Assembly (NCBI RefSeq): GCF_040560245.1
Contig: NZ_JAKMWP010000008.1
Reading direction: 5' to 3' (one strand)
DNA from: Morganella sibonii
GTDB taxonomy: Bacteria; Pseudomonadota; Gammaproteobacteria; Enterobacterales; Enterobacteriaceae
Length of the DNA: 64,000 nt
Each line of letters begins with the position of its first letter. Position 1 is the stretch's first letter. Below, piece by piece: positions 1 to 7,791 of this stretch. The translations under genes and the position numbers were made by a program. The notes beneath the pieces were generated by a model, which did not search any database, was not told where the DNA came from, and worked only from the letters and a program-made list of their open reading frames with translations.

Positions 1-211
1 CACGACGGATATCGGCATTTTTCTCAGCCAGTATTTTTCCGGAGTGGTAATCCATCAGAATATAGGATTCCGCTTCAATATCCGGTACGGCCGGGATTGT
101 GGTATTCAGATTCGGAACATCAGCGGCAGAAGCTGCGGCGCTCAATGCCAGGGTCAGGCCGAATGCGGCCAGCCGCCCGGCGCGGTGTTGATAAGTCGTT
201 GCGTATTTCAT
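1..211 (-). CDS. dacA: D-alanyl-D-alanine carboxypeptidase DacA (PBP5), 5' part only
   Basis: The first 70 codons of penicillin-binding protein 5 are present; the gene runs off the left edge. PBP5 is the main periplasmic DD-carboxypeptidase and trims the terminal D-Ala from peptidoglycan pentapeptides. The translation starts MKYATTYQHR and continues with a Sec signal peptide (LAAFGLTLALSAAASAA). The mature start follows, with the family hallmark SYILMDYHSGKILAEKNAD, which lies just upstream of the catalytic SxxK in E. coli PBP5. The catalytic Ser-Lys itself lies outside the window. It is the last gene here of the minus-strand elongation operon, about 90 bases downstream of rlpA. Confidence 0.93.
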   Translation of the reverse strand, partial: MKYATTYQHRAGRLAAFGLTLALSAAASAADVPNLNTTIPAVPDIEAESYILMDYHSGKILAEKNADIRR

Positions 212-303
212 GAGTGTTAAAACAACATTGATGATGCCGGTGAAAAAGAAACGCTATCATAGCAAAGTGCCATGACAGCGCGTAGTGTTATCACTGCCTG
301 TTT

Positions 304-1293
304 TTACGGTGCCAGGATAAATGAATTCATATTCAGCTGCTGCTGAAGGCGTCCCTGAACCTCTGCGGCCTGTTCACGGCTGGCAAACGGCCCCAGCTGA
401 ACACGGTAAATATCGCCTGCGATTTCTGTCATTCCGGGTACGCCCAGTTTGCTGCTGAGTTCTTTCTGCCATTGTGATGCGCGTTCCTCACTGGCCACCG
501 CACCTACCTGGACACGGTAACCACTCACCGTGACCGGTTGCGGTGCGGGAGTGGCTGTGTTTTCAGTTTGTGCATCAGCCGGTACTGCGGGCTGTTTCAC
601 GACCGGGATAAGTGCGGATTCCGGCTGCGGTTGTGCCATAACCGGACGGCTGTTGATCGGCACGACCGGGGTGGTGTTGGTTACCGGTGTACCCAGCGCA
701 CTGGTTTTTCCCAGCTCAGGGCGGCCCGGCAGGGCATAGCTCTGTTTGGCGACAACGGTGCCGACAGTCCCGGTTCCGCTCAGAGAACCGTCTTCCGCGA
801 CCACAATCGGGTCAATTTTAATTTTGGTGTTCGGCAGCAGGTTCAGGCGATCTGCCACTGCACGGGAAAGCCCGATTTGTTTGCCCGGCATATACGGGCC
901 GCGATCGTTTATCCGTACCACCATCATGCGGTTATTCGCCATATTGGTCACACGTGCATAGCCCGGGATTGGCAGAGTCGGGTGGGAGGCGGTCAGTTCG
1001 GCGCTGTTGACGATTTCGCCGGTGGCTGTCCGGTTGCCGTTCTGCGCCTGGCCGTAAATCCAGGCATAACCCTGCTGACTGAAGTTTTCCGGATCACGGA
1101 CAATCTGATATTGCTGACCATTACGGACATAATCATTATTCGCGCCCGGATGCAGCGGCTCATAGGCCGGTACGGCGCCGAGAATCTCTTTTGCCGGTCC
1201 CGGCGGCGGTGTCTGTTTAACCGGCTGTTGCACTGACGGGCAGCCTGCCAGCAGGGCGGCCATTGCTGTGACCGCAATCCATTGTAAACGCAT
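304..1293 (-). CDS. rlpA: Septal ring lytic transglycosylase RlpA, lipoprotein
   Basis: This is a 329-residue outer-membrane lipoprotein that, in the RlpA family, acts on or binds denuded glycan at the division site. A type II signal peptide ends in the lipobox LLAGC (Cys18). A double-psi beta-barrel domain follows at roughly residues 75-165 and includes the motif VVRINDRGPY. A Pro/Thr-rich linker leads to a C-terminal SPOR domain at about 256-329, with the paired motifs YRVQVGAV and YRVQLGPF that bind septal peptidoglycan. E. coli RlpA is about 30 residues longer; the difference is in the linker. The gene lies between mrdB and dacA on the minus strand, as in E. coli. Confidence 0.95.
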   Translation of the reverse strand: MRLQWIAVTAMAALLAGCPSVQQPVKQTPPPGPAKEILGAVPAYEPLHPGANNDYVRNGQQYQIVRDPENFSQQGYAWIYGQAQNGNRTATGEIVNSAELTASHPTLPIPGYARVTNMANNRMMVVRINDRGPYMPGKQIGLSRAVADRLNLLPNTKIKIDPIVVAEDGSLSGTGTVGTVVAKQSYALPGRPELGKTSALGTPVTNTTPVVPINSRPVMAQPQPESALIPVVKQPAVPADAQTENTATPAPQPVTVSGYRVQVGAVASEERASQWQKELSSKLGVPGMTEIAGDIYRVQLGPFASREQAAEVQGRLQQQLNMNSFILAP

Positions 1294-1310
1294 GAAAACC
1301 TCGTAATGTA

Positions 1311-2429
1311 TTATAAGCTTTTTGACAGCATCTTACGGTGTGTATGAATTGACATGACAATACCAAACCCTGCCATTAATACAATCAGAGCGGAGCCGCC
1401 GTAACTCATCATCGGCAGCGGTACACCAACCACCGGCAGTATCCCGCTGACCATACCGATATTCACAAACACATAGACAAAGAAGATAAGCATCAGGCCA
1501 CCGACCATCACCCGCCCGAACGTATTCTGGGCACGGGCGGCAATCATCAGCCCGCGCATAATGATCAGCAGATAGAGTACCAGTAAAAAGATCACGCCGA
1601 CCAGCCCCAGCTCTTCCGCGAGGACCGCAAAGATAAAGTCAGTATGACGTTCCGGCAGGAATTCCAGCTGGGACTGGGTGCCCAGCATCCAGCCTTTTCC
1701 GGCCAGCCCGCCGGAGCCGATGGCAATTTTTGACTGAATAATATGATAACCGGCACCGAGCGGGTCGGTTTCCGGATCGAGCAGCATCATCACACGGCCG
1801 CGCTGGTAATCGTGCATCAGGAAAAACCAGAGCAGCGGAATAAAGGCGGCAAGCAGCAGGAGGGCTATTGCGATCAGGCGCCAGCTCATACCGGCCAGAA
1901 ACAGCACAAAAATACCGGAAGCCGCCACCAGGATAGATGTCCCGAGATCGGGTTGTGCAGCCACGAGTAATGTCGGTACCACCACCAGCAGCAGGGCGAT
2001 AGCCGTATTTTTCAGGGTCGGCGGGCACTGGTCGCGGTTCATAAACCGCGCCACCATCAGCGGAACCGCAATTTTGGCAATCTCAGACGGCTGGAAACGG
2101 ACAATTCCCAGATCAAGCCAGCGCTGTGCGCCTTTACTGATCTGCCCGAACACATCGACAAAGATCAGCAGGATGACACAGACAATATAAAGATGCGGCG
2201 CCCAGGTTTCATACACCCGCGGCGGGATTTGCGCCATGATCAGCATAATAATGATACCGGAGAAAATCTGCCCGAGGCGGCGTTCCATCATTTCTGTGTC
2301 CAGCCCGCTGGCACTCCACAGTACAAACGCACTGTAAACCAGTAGGATCAGCAGCAGCACCAGCAACGGGAAGTCGATGTGCATGCGGGTCATCAGAGAT
2401 ACTTTGCGCGGATTATCAGTCATGGGCAT
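1311..2429 (-). CDS. mrdB: Peptidoglycan glycosyltransferase RodA
   Basis: This is a SEDS-family polytopic membrane protein that polymerises glycan strands for the elongasome together with PBP2. At 372 residues it matches the E. coli length (370). It has about ten hydrophobic segments and the SEDS signatures LQPSEIAK-like (VRFQPSEIAKIA) and VNIGMVSGILPVVGVPLPMMSYGGSA near the C-terminus. Its start overlaps the mrdA stop in a TAATG arrangement, implying translational coupling. E. coli RodA begins MTDN, so the second ATG at 2423 (MTDNPRK) is an equally likely start, two codons in. Confidence 0.97.
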   Translation of the reverse strand: MPMTDNPRKVSLMTRMHIDFPLLVLLLILLVYSAFVLWSASGLDTEMMERRLGQIFSGIIIMLIMAQIPPRVYETWAPHLYIVCVILLIFVDVFGQISKGAQRWLDLGIVRFQPSEIAKIAVPLMVARFMNRDQCPPTLKNTAIALLLVVVPTLLVAAQPDLGTSILVAASGIFVLFLAGMSWRLIAIALLLLAAFIPLLWFFLMHDYQRGRVMMLLDPETDPLGAGYHIIQSKIAIGSGGLAGKGWMLGTQSQLEFLPERHTDFIFAVLAEELGLVGVIFLLVLYLLIIMRGLMIAARAQNTFGRVMVGGLMLIFFVYVFVNIGMVSGILPVVGVPLPMMSYGGSALIVLMAGFGIVMSIHTHRKMLSKSL

Positions 2430-4360
2430 TACTCAGTTTCACTGCCGGGTGGCGATGGCGGGGCATCAGGCAGCACCGTGTTGTTATCACCCAGCAGGAC
2501 ATGATCAAGGATCTGACGGACCAGGGTGCCTACTGCCGGGCCTGCACCGCCGTTTTCCAGAATGATGGTCACTGCCACCGTCGGGTTATCGTAAGGTGCG
2601 TAGGCAATCATTAATTTATGGTCGCGCAGACGTTCCGCCAATTTGCTGGCGTTATAGGTTTCATAGCTGAACACCTGTGCTGTACCGGATTTGGCGGCGG
2701 CTTTATATGGCGTTCCGGCAAAGAATTTGCGGCCGGTGCCGTTCGGCGCGTTAGCCACGCCGTACATGCCGGATTTTGCCAGCTCCCAGTAACCTGAATG
2801 AATATCGCCGATAGTAGTATAGTCTTTCTGCTCATACGGCAGCATGCCGTCACCCTCTTTGGTACCGAGCAGCAGATGCGGTGTTTTTACCACACCATCA
2901 TTTATCAGGGTATTCAGCGCTTTTGACATCTGGATGGGTGTTGATGTCCAGTATCCCTGGCCGATCCCGACCGGGATGGTATCACCCTGATACCATTGCT
3001 TCTTGTAGCGCCGCTGTTTCCATTCGCGGGTCGGCATCACGCCGTTGTATTCTTCTATCAGATCAATACCGGAATATTCGCCGTAACCGAAGCGGGTCAT
3101 CCAGGCGGACAGGCGGTCGATCCCCATGTCATACGCCACCTGATAGAAGAAGGTATCCGCAGATTCAATAATCGATTTCACCACGTTCAGATTGCCGTGA
3201 CCATAGCGTTTCCAGTCGCGGTAACGTTTTTCCGAACCCGGTAACTGCCACCAGCCCGGGTCAAAAATGGTGGTGTTGCGGGTGATCACTTTTTCACTGA
3301 GAGCTGCCACCGAGATAAACGGTTTCACCGTGGATGCCGGCGGATAGAGTCCCTGAGTCGTACGGTTAATCAGCGGACGATCCGGATTATTGAGCAACCC
3401 CCGGTAATCCGGGCCGGAAATGCCGTTCACAAACAGGTTCGGGTCATAACTCGGGTTGGACACCAGCGCCAGGATTTCGCCGTTGCGCGGATCGCTGACC
3501 ACGACCGCTGCCCGGCTGGTGGTCAGCAGTTTTTCGATATACATCTGTAATTCAAGATCAATCGTCAGATAGATATCTTTCCCGGCCTGCGGTGCCTGCT
3601 CGTGTAACTGGCGGATCACCCGGCCGCGGCTGTTGACTTCCACTTCCTCATAGCCGGTTTTGCCGTGCAGGACGGATTCATAATAGCGCTCAATACCCAG
3701 CTTACCGATATCATGGGTGGCAGCATAGTTCGGTAAAATCCCGTCTTTATCCAGACGTTCGACATCTTTGTCGTTAATTTTGGCCACATAACCAATGACA
3801 TGAGTCAGGGCGGACCCGTAAGGGTAGAAGCGGCGCTGATAACCTTTGATTTCCAGTCCCGGGAAACGGTACTGATTAACCGAAAACCGCGCCACCTGAA
3901 TCTGACTGAGCGGGGTTTTCAGCGGAATAGAGGTAAAGCGGCGCGAACGGCGGCGCTCTTTTTCATAATTTGCGATGTCTTCGTCAGACAGGTCAACGAT
4001 TTCGCGCAGCTCATTCAGTACATCCGGCAGGTCAGTGACCTTCTCCGGTATGATTTCGAGCTGATAAATCGTTCTGTTTTCCGCCAGCAGAGTGCCTCTG
4101 CGGTCATAAATCATGCCACGGCTCGGCGGAATAGGAACCAGTTTTATCCGGTTATCATTGGAACGGGTCTGATAATCTTCATGGCGGTTAATCTGGAGAT
4201 GATAGAGATTCACCACCAGTACGGCAGATAAAATAACAATACCGATAAACGCAACCACCGCACGGCGGATGAACAGGGCGGATTCCGCACTGTAATCGCG
4301 GAAATCCATCCGTTGCTTATGTTTTTTCTTATCGCCGTCAGGCGGATTCAGACCGGGCAC
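2429..4360 (-). CDS. mrdA: Peptidoglycan DD-transpeptidase PBP2
   Basis: This class B penicillin-binding protein cross-links peptidoglycan during cell elongation; it is the mecillinam target and partner of RodA. It has 643 residues, with a short cytoplasmic N-terminus, one transmembrane segment near 30-52, a PBP dimerisation domain and a transpeptidase domain. The active-site motifs visible are STVK near residue 340, SAD in ESADTFFYQ, and KSGTAQ near the C-terminus. The first codon is GTG at 4360, three bases after the rlmH stop, with AGGGA about nine bases upstream. An internal ATG at 4309 (MDFRDYSAES) is an alternative start. Confidence 0.97.
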   Translation of the reverse strand: MPGLNPPDGDKKKHKQRMDFRDYSAESALFIRRAVVAFIGIVILSAVLVVNLYHLQINRHEDYQTRSNDNRIKLVPIPPSRGMIYDRRGTLLAENRTIYQLEIIPEKVTDLPDVLNELREIVDLSDEDIANYEKERRRSRRFTSIPLKTPLSQIQVARFSVNQYRFPGLEIKGYQRRFYPYGSALTHVIGYVAKINDKDVERLDKDGILPNYAATHDIGKLGIERYYESVLHGKTGYEEVEVNSRGRVIRQLHEQAPQAGKDIYLTIDLELQMYIEKLLTTSRAAVVVSDPRNGEILALVSNPSYDPNLFVNGISGPDYRGLLNNPDRPLINRTTQGLYPPASTVKPFISVAALSEKVITRNTTIFDPGWWQLPGSEKRYRDWKRYGHGNLNVVKSIIESADTFFYQVAYDMGIDRLSAWMTRFGYGEYSGIDLIEEYNGVMPTREWKQRRYKKQWYQGDTIPVGIGQGYWTSTPIQMSKALNTLINDGVVKTPHLLLGTKEGDGMLPYEQKDYTTIGDIHSGYWELAKSGMYGVANAPNGTGRKFFAGTPYKAAAKSGTAQVFSYETYNASKLAERLRDHKLMIAYAPYDNPTVAVTIILENGGAGPAVGTLVRQILDHVLLGDNNTVLPDAPPSPPGSETE

Positions 4361-4365
4361 TGCGG

Positions 4366-4839
4366 TTATTCCCTGTGATACGGATGATTGGCAGTAATAC
4401 TCCAGGCGCGGTACAGGCTCTCTGCGACCAGCACACGCACCAGCGGGTGCGGCAGGGTCAGCGGGGAGAGTGACCAGCTCTGTTCTGCTGCGGCTTTACA
4501 GGCAGGCGAAAGGCCTTCCGGGCCACCGATAAGCAGGCTGATATTGCGTCCGTCCTGCTTCCAGCGTTCCAGCTGACCGGCCAGCTGCGGAGTATCCCAG
4601 CGTGCGCCGGGAATATCCAGTGTGACAATCCGGTTACCTTTGCCCGCTGCCGCCAGCATTAATTCGCCTTCTTTTTCCAGGATACGCTTAATATCCGCGT
4701 TTTTCCCCCGTTTTCCGGCCGGAATCTCAGTCAGTTCAAACGGCATATCTTTCGGAAAGCGATGGAGGTAATCCTGAAATCCGGTTTCGACCCAGTCAGG
4801 CATTTTGGTGCCGACGGCAATGAGCTGTAACTTCAACAC
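4366..4839 (-). CDS. rlmH: 23S rRNA pseudouridine1915 N3-methyltransferase RlmH
   Basis: This SPOUT-class methyltransferase modifies m3-pseudouridine 1915 in helix 69 of 23S rRNA on assembled ribosomes. It has 157 residues and is nearly identical to the E. coli protein along its length, including the SAM-binding knot residues LLIGGPEGLS and SLSPLTLPHPLVR. The C-terminus ends NHPYHRE, as in E. coli. The start is a non-ATG codon: GTG at 4839, or the following TTG at 4836, which gives the E. coli-like N-terminus (M)KLQLIAVGTKMPDW. The gene directly follows rsfS, with no gap after its stop codon. Confidence 0.97.
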   Translation of the reverse strand: MLKLQLIAVGTKMPDWVETGFQDYLHRFPKDMPFELTEIPAGKRGKNADIKRILEKEGELMLAAAGKGNRIVTLDIPGARWDTPQLAGQLERWKQDGRNISLLIGGPEGLSPACKAAAEQSWSLSPLTLPHPLVRVLVAESLYRAWSITANHPYHRE

Positions 4840-5157
4840 TCAGCTCCAGAGTTTCTCTAATTCATACATACGGCGGCTTTCGTCCTGCATGACATGCACG
4901 ATAGCTTCACCGAGATCGACAACAATCCAGTCAGAAATTCCCTGACCTTCCACGCCGAGCGGCATCATACCTGCCTGACGGCAGTCAGTGACGAGGTTAT
5001 CAGCCACGGATGCCAGATGACGGCTTGATGTGCCGGTACAGATAATCATGTGATCGGTAATACTGGATTTACCGCGTACATCAATAGTAATAATGTCCTG
5101 CGCTTTTGAGTCTTCGAGTTTATCAATAATAAACTCAAGCAATTCTGTGCCTTGCAA
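4840..5157 (-). CDS. rsfS: Ribosome silencing factor RsfS, TTG start
   Basis: RsfS binds ribosomal protein L14 and blocks 30S-50S joining in stationary phase or starvation. The 105-residue product matches the E. coli length and includes KSSITDHMIICTGTSSRH, EGQGISDWIVVDLG and the terminal YELEKLWS. I place the start at the TTG codon 5157-5155, giving (M)QGTELLEF, because AAGGTG lies eight bases upstream and the E. coli protein begins MQGKALQDF. The frame stays open to an ATG at 5220, but those extra 21 residues are unlike the family. Confidence 0.92.
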   Translation of the reverse strand: MQGTELLEFIIDKLEDSKAQDIITIDVRGKSSITDHMIICTGTSSRHLASVADNLVTDCRQAGMMPLGVEGQGISDWIVVDLGEAIVHVMQDESRRMYELEKLWS

Positions 5158-5453
5158 AAGGTTCACCTTATTCCGGATTAATGGATAACAGAAACACATC
5201 CCCGTCAGTCGTACCGCCATGCAGTTCAGGCGCGGGGTTGCTGTGTGCCGGGGATCATCGCTATTTTACGTTACACAGGGTAATTTTGCGAGGTTGGCCC
5301 TGTGTTGCCGCCGGCACCGCAAGAATAACAGCGAACAGGGGGAATACAAAGCAGTAAAGATTAAAGAAATATAAGGAAATGTACGGGCAGGAAAAACAGA
5401 AACAGTGTGCTTTGTACTATAGTCACTCCATAACAGATGAAAAGGCGGAAAAT
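5158..5453. other. Divergent intergenic region rsfS / ybgA-like gene
   Basis: About 300 bases separate rsfS (minus) from the DUF1722 gene (plus). The region must carry the promoter for the long rsfS-dacA operon and one for the DUF1722 gene. A TACTAT hexamer near 5415, 40 bases before the DUF1722 start, could be a -10 element. I see no strong palindrome or RNA gene. In-frame ORFs through 5266-5576 on the minus strand have no ribosome binding site or recognisable product. Confidence 0.35.
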
Positions 5454-5981
5454 ATGACATATCAGCGGCAGCCGGAAGAAGAACCGGAGGAAATAGTATG
5501 GCGGCAGACAGCACAGCAGGCGCTCGCGCAGGTACTGAATCCGCCGCTCAGTGCGGGCAGGCTGATCCGTGAGCATAGCCGTTATAAATATGCACTGATG
5601 GCTTATTCGCCACAGATATACAAAAGCAGCGGGCGACTGTTGTCACAGGCGGGAACATTATCGCCGGATGAACTGGCGGAAACCGCTGCGGTCTGGCAGC
5701 GGGAACTGCTGACCGCATTTTCACAGCCCGCGACCCGTGCCAATATGACCAATGCGCTGATGCATATGCAGGGCTATTTTAAACGCCTGCTGAGTCCGGC
5801 AGAAAAGCAGCAGATGAGTGCAGCAATTGAGGCTTACCGCACCGGTACCTGTCCGGCGGAGGGGGTGAAGCATCTGTTACTCACCACTGCCCGTCATTAT
5901 CAGATAGATTATTTATGCGATCAGGCAATATTGCAGGCGGCAGCACCGGCTCAGTCACACTCCGGGCGCAGCAGTGTGTAG
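5454..5981 (+). CDS. DUF1722 (YbgA-like) protein
   Basis: The 175-residue protein is related to E. coli YbgA and to the DUF1722 domain often found near or fused to DUF523 or DNA photolyase. The family signature is clear: YKYALMAYSPQIYKSSGRL, LTAFSQPATRANMTNALMHM, and QGYFKRLLSPAEKQQMSAAI. The molecular function is not established. The ATG at 5454 is preceded by AAGGCGG with suitable spacing; an upstream in-frame ATG at 5379 lacks one. In E. coli ybgA sits beside phr, which is absent here. The gene ends inside the 3' end of the convergent HxlR gene (31-base overlap). Confidence 0.82.
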   Translation: MTYQRQPEEEPEEIVWRQTAQQALAQVLNPPLSAGRLIREHSRYKYALMAYSPQIYKSSGRLLSQAGTLSPDELAETAAVWQRELLTAFSQPATRANMTNALMHMQGYFKRLLSPAEKQQMSAAIEAYRTGTCPAEGVKHLLLTTARHYQIDYLCDQAILQAAAPAQSHSGRSSV

Positions 5982-6310
5982 CGATCGCCCATGTTTTCAT
6001 AGCCCCAGTCACACATCAGCATCAGAATCGGGATCAGTGAGCGGCCTTTATCTGTAATGGTGTATTCCACGCGGGGCGGCACTTCGGCAAAGACCGTCCG
6101 GGTAAGTAAACCATCTGCTTCCATCTCGCGTAATTGATTGGTTAATGTTTTTTGTGAAATATTGACAATATAAGCCCGTATTTCACCGAAACGCTGAACG
6201 GTTTTTTCAGATAATAAATTTAATATTAATGGCTTATATTTCCCGCCGATAACCGACAGCGTAACTTCTATTTCACTGACCACTACAATTTTCTTTATTT
6301 TATCGTCCAT
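5951..6310 (-). CDS. HxlR-family winged-helix transcriptional regulator
   Basis: This is a 119-residue MarR-like winged-helix repressor or activator of the HxlR family. Supporting motifs are VIGGKYKPLILNLLSE (family W/YKPLIL-type start), the recognition helix region FGEIRAYIVNISQKTLTNQL, and the wing PPRVEYTITDKGRSLIPIL. HxlR proteins often sense reactive aldehydes, quinones or oxidants and control a neighbouring oxidoreductase; here the neighbour is the divergent short-chain dehydrogenase starting at 6414. There are cysteines only near the C-terminus (MCDWGY, PECD), so redox sensing cannot be inferred confidently. The gene converges with, and overlaps, the DUF1722 gene. Confidence 0.88.
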   Translation of the reverse strand: MDDKIKKIVVVSEIEVTLSVIGGKYKPLILNLLSEKTVQRFGEIRAYIVNISQKTLTNQLREMEADGLLTRTVFAEVPPRVEYTITDKGRSLIPILMLMCDWGYENMGDRYTLLRPECD

Positions 6311-6413
6311 TAGTTACCTTCAGGTTACTTTGTGAAATTAATCTGCCTTCTTGATATATGTAATGTAAGGCATAAAATCATGCAACTTTATTTATATTCT
6401 CAAGGTAAATGCA
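6311..6413. promoter_or_regulatory. HxlR / SDR divergent promoter region with GTTAC repeats
   Basis: This 103-base AT-rich interval separates the HxlR start from the dehydrogenase start. Two copies of GTTAC(C)TT lie at 6313-6320 and 6324-6330, 11 bases apart (one helical turn), immediately upstream of the HxlR start codon. HxlR proteins are known to bind repeats upstream of divergent targets, so this is a plausible operator. The dehydrogenase has AAGGTAA shortly before its ATG as ribosome binding site. Confidence 0.4.
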
Positions 6414-7133
6414 ATGAAAAAATTAGTGGTTATTACCGGTGTCAGTTCCGGTATTGGTGAATCTGTGGCAAAACGAATGAGTCAGGCCGGGCATCCGGTA
6501 TTATTACTGGCACGCCGCAGTCAGATTACCGAAGGGTTTCATCTGCCGGACAGTCTGTGCCGCAGTGTGGATGTAACGGATCTTACTGCCATGAAGGCAG
6601 CCATAGCCGAGGCGGAAAGCCTGTACGGCAAAACGGATTTATTAATTAACTGTGCGGGCGTCATGCTGCTGGATAATCCGTATGACCAGGATTATGCAGA
6701 ATGGCAGCAAATGGTGGATGTGAATATTAATGGTGTTCTGACCGGAATTAATATTGTATTGCACGATATGGTTGAGCGTCAGGAAGGGACCATTATTAAT
6801 ATCAGTTCGATTGCCGGACGAAAAACATTTCCGAGCCATTCCGTGTATTGCGGTACCAAATTTGCGGTTCATGCTATTACGGAAAATATCCGTGAAGAAG
6901 TGGCATCCGCAAATGTCCGCTTAATTACTATTGCGCCGGGAGTGGTGGAAACGCCGTTATTAAGTCATACCACCAATGAAGAAATTAAGCAGAATTACCA
7001 GACCTGGAAAAAAGAGATTCAATCAGGTCTGGACCCGGAAAAAATCGCGGATTGTATTCAGTTTGCTTATCAGCAACCGCAGGATGTGTGCATCCGTGAG
7101 ATTGTGATTGCCAAAACCCGGCAGGCAGGGTGA
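6414..7133 (+). CDS. Short-chain dehydrogenase/reductase (classical SDR)
   Basis: This is a 239-residue NAD(P)-dependent oxidoreductase with a Rossmann fold. Motifs in order are the cofactor loop TGVSSGIG (residues 8-15), the NCAG motif (about 80-83), the catalytic Ser in IINISSIAG, and the YxxxK pair in YCGTK near 148-152. An Arg in LARR after beta-2 suggests an NADP preference, as in many SDRs. The substrate cannot be assigned. It is divergent from the HxlR regulator, which probably controls it. Its stop codon is one base away from the convergent nadD stop, so no terminator separates the two. Confidence 0.9.
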   Translation: MKKLVVITGVSSGIGESVAKRMSQAGHPVLLLARRSQITEGFHLPDSLCRSVDVTDLTAMKAAIAEAESLYGKTDLLINCAGVMLLDNPYDQDYAEWQQMVDVNINGVLTGINIVLHDMVERQEGTIINISSIAGRKTFPSHSVYCGTKFAVHAITENIREEVASANVRLITIAPGVVETPLLSHTTNEEIKQNYQTWKKEIQSGLDPEKIADCIQFAYQQPQDVCIREIVIAKTRQAG

Positions 7134-7134
7134 G

Positions 7135-7791
7135 TCAGCGGTAAAGTCCCTGTGCCAGAATATAGTCCTGAACGGCGGGCGCCAGCTGATCACGGCAGTC
7201 TTCACCGTTTTTCAGCCGTTCGCGGATATTGGTGGCGGAAATCGGAAACAGGGGTGTATCAGCCAGGAAAATATAGCCGGACGGCCTTTTGTGCAGGCTG
7301 TCCGGTGTGGTGATCAGATGCTGAACAAACCAGTCTGCGAGCCGTTCAGACGGAAAATCCAGAGTGTACCCCGGTCGTTTGCAGACCAGGATATGGCACA
7401 GGGTCAGAATCTTGTCCCATTCATGCCAGGTATCAATCGACAGCAGGGAATCCTGACCAATGATAAAGGCCAGTGGCCGCCGTGAGCCAATTTCTGACCG
7501 GTACTGACGCAGTGTTTCCACGGTATAGGAGAGTGCGTCACGGTGCAGTTCGCGGTCATCCACCCGGAACAGCGGATCACCGCTGACCGCCAGTTGTGCC
7601 ATCATCAGCCGCTGTTTTGCATCGGCTTTCGGCTGCGGGCGGTGTGGCGGGACATTATTCGGCAGTAAAATAACCTGTTCCAGACCGGCTTCCGCCGCCA
7701 TGGCTTTTACGGTATTAATGTGCGCCTGGTGGATCGGGTCAAACGTGCCGCCGTACAGCGCCAGAATCCGGTTATCCGCGTTGTTCGTCAT
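7135..7791 (-). CDS. nadD: Nicotinate-nucleotide adenylyltransferase NadD
   Basis: NadD converts nicotinate mononucleotide plus ATP to deamido-NAD in NAD biosynthesis. The 218-residue protein carries the nucleotidyltransferase motif GGTFDPIHQAH at 15-25 and the C-terminal ISATNIRERL motif. Its 5' end overlaps the 3' end of holA by 20 bases, indicating coupled translation in the leuS-lptE-holA-nadD operon. In E. coli cobC follows nadD; here that place is taken by the SDR/HxlR/DUF1722 group. Confidence 0.97.
   Translation of the reverse strand: MTNNADNRILALYGGTFDPIHQAHINTVKAMAAEAGLEQVILLPNNVPPHRPQPKADAKQRLMMAQLAVSGDPLFRVDDRELHRDALSYTVETLRQYRSEIGSRRPLAFIIGQDSLLSIDTWHEWDKILTLCHILVCKRPGYTLDFPSERLADWFVQHLITTPDSLHKRPSGYIFLADTPLFPISATNIRERLKNGEDCRDQLAPAVQDYILAQGLYR

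Noticed and set aside
538..1236. A 232-codon frame antisense to rlpA
   Set aside because: It lies entirely opposite RlpA, whose lipobox and SPOR domain are unambiguous. The translation is Cys/His/Arg-rich noise.
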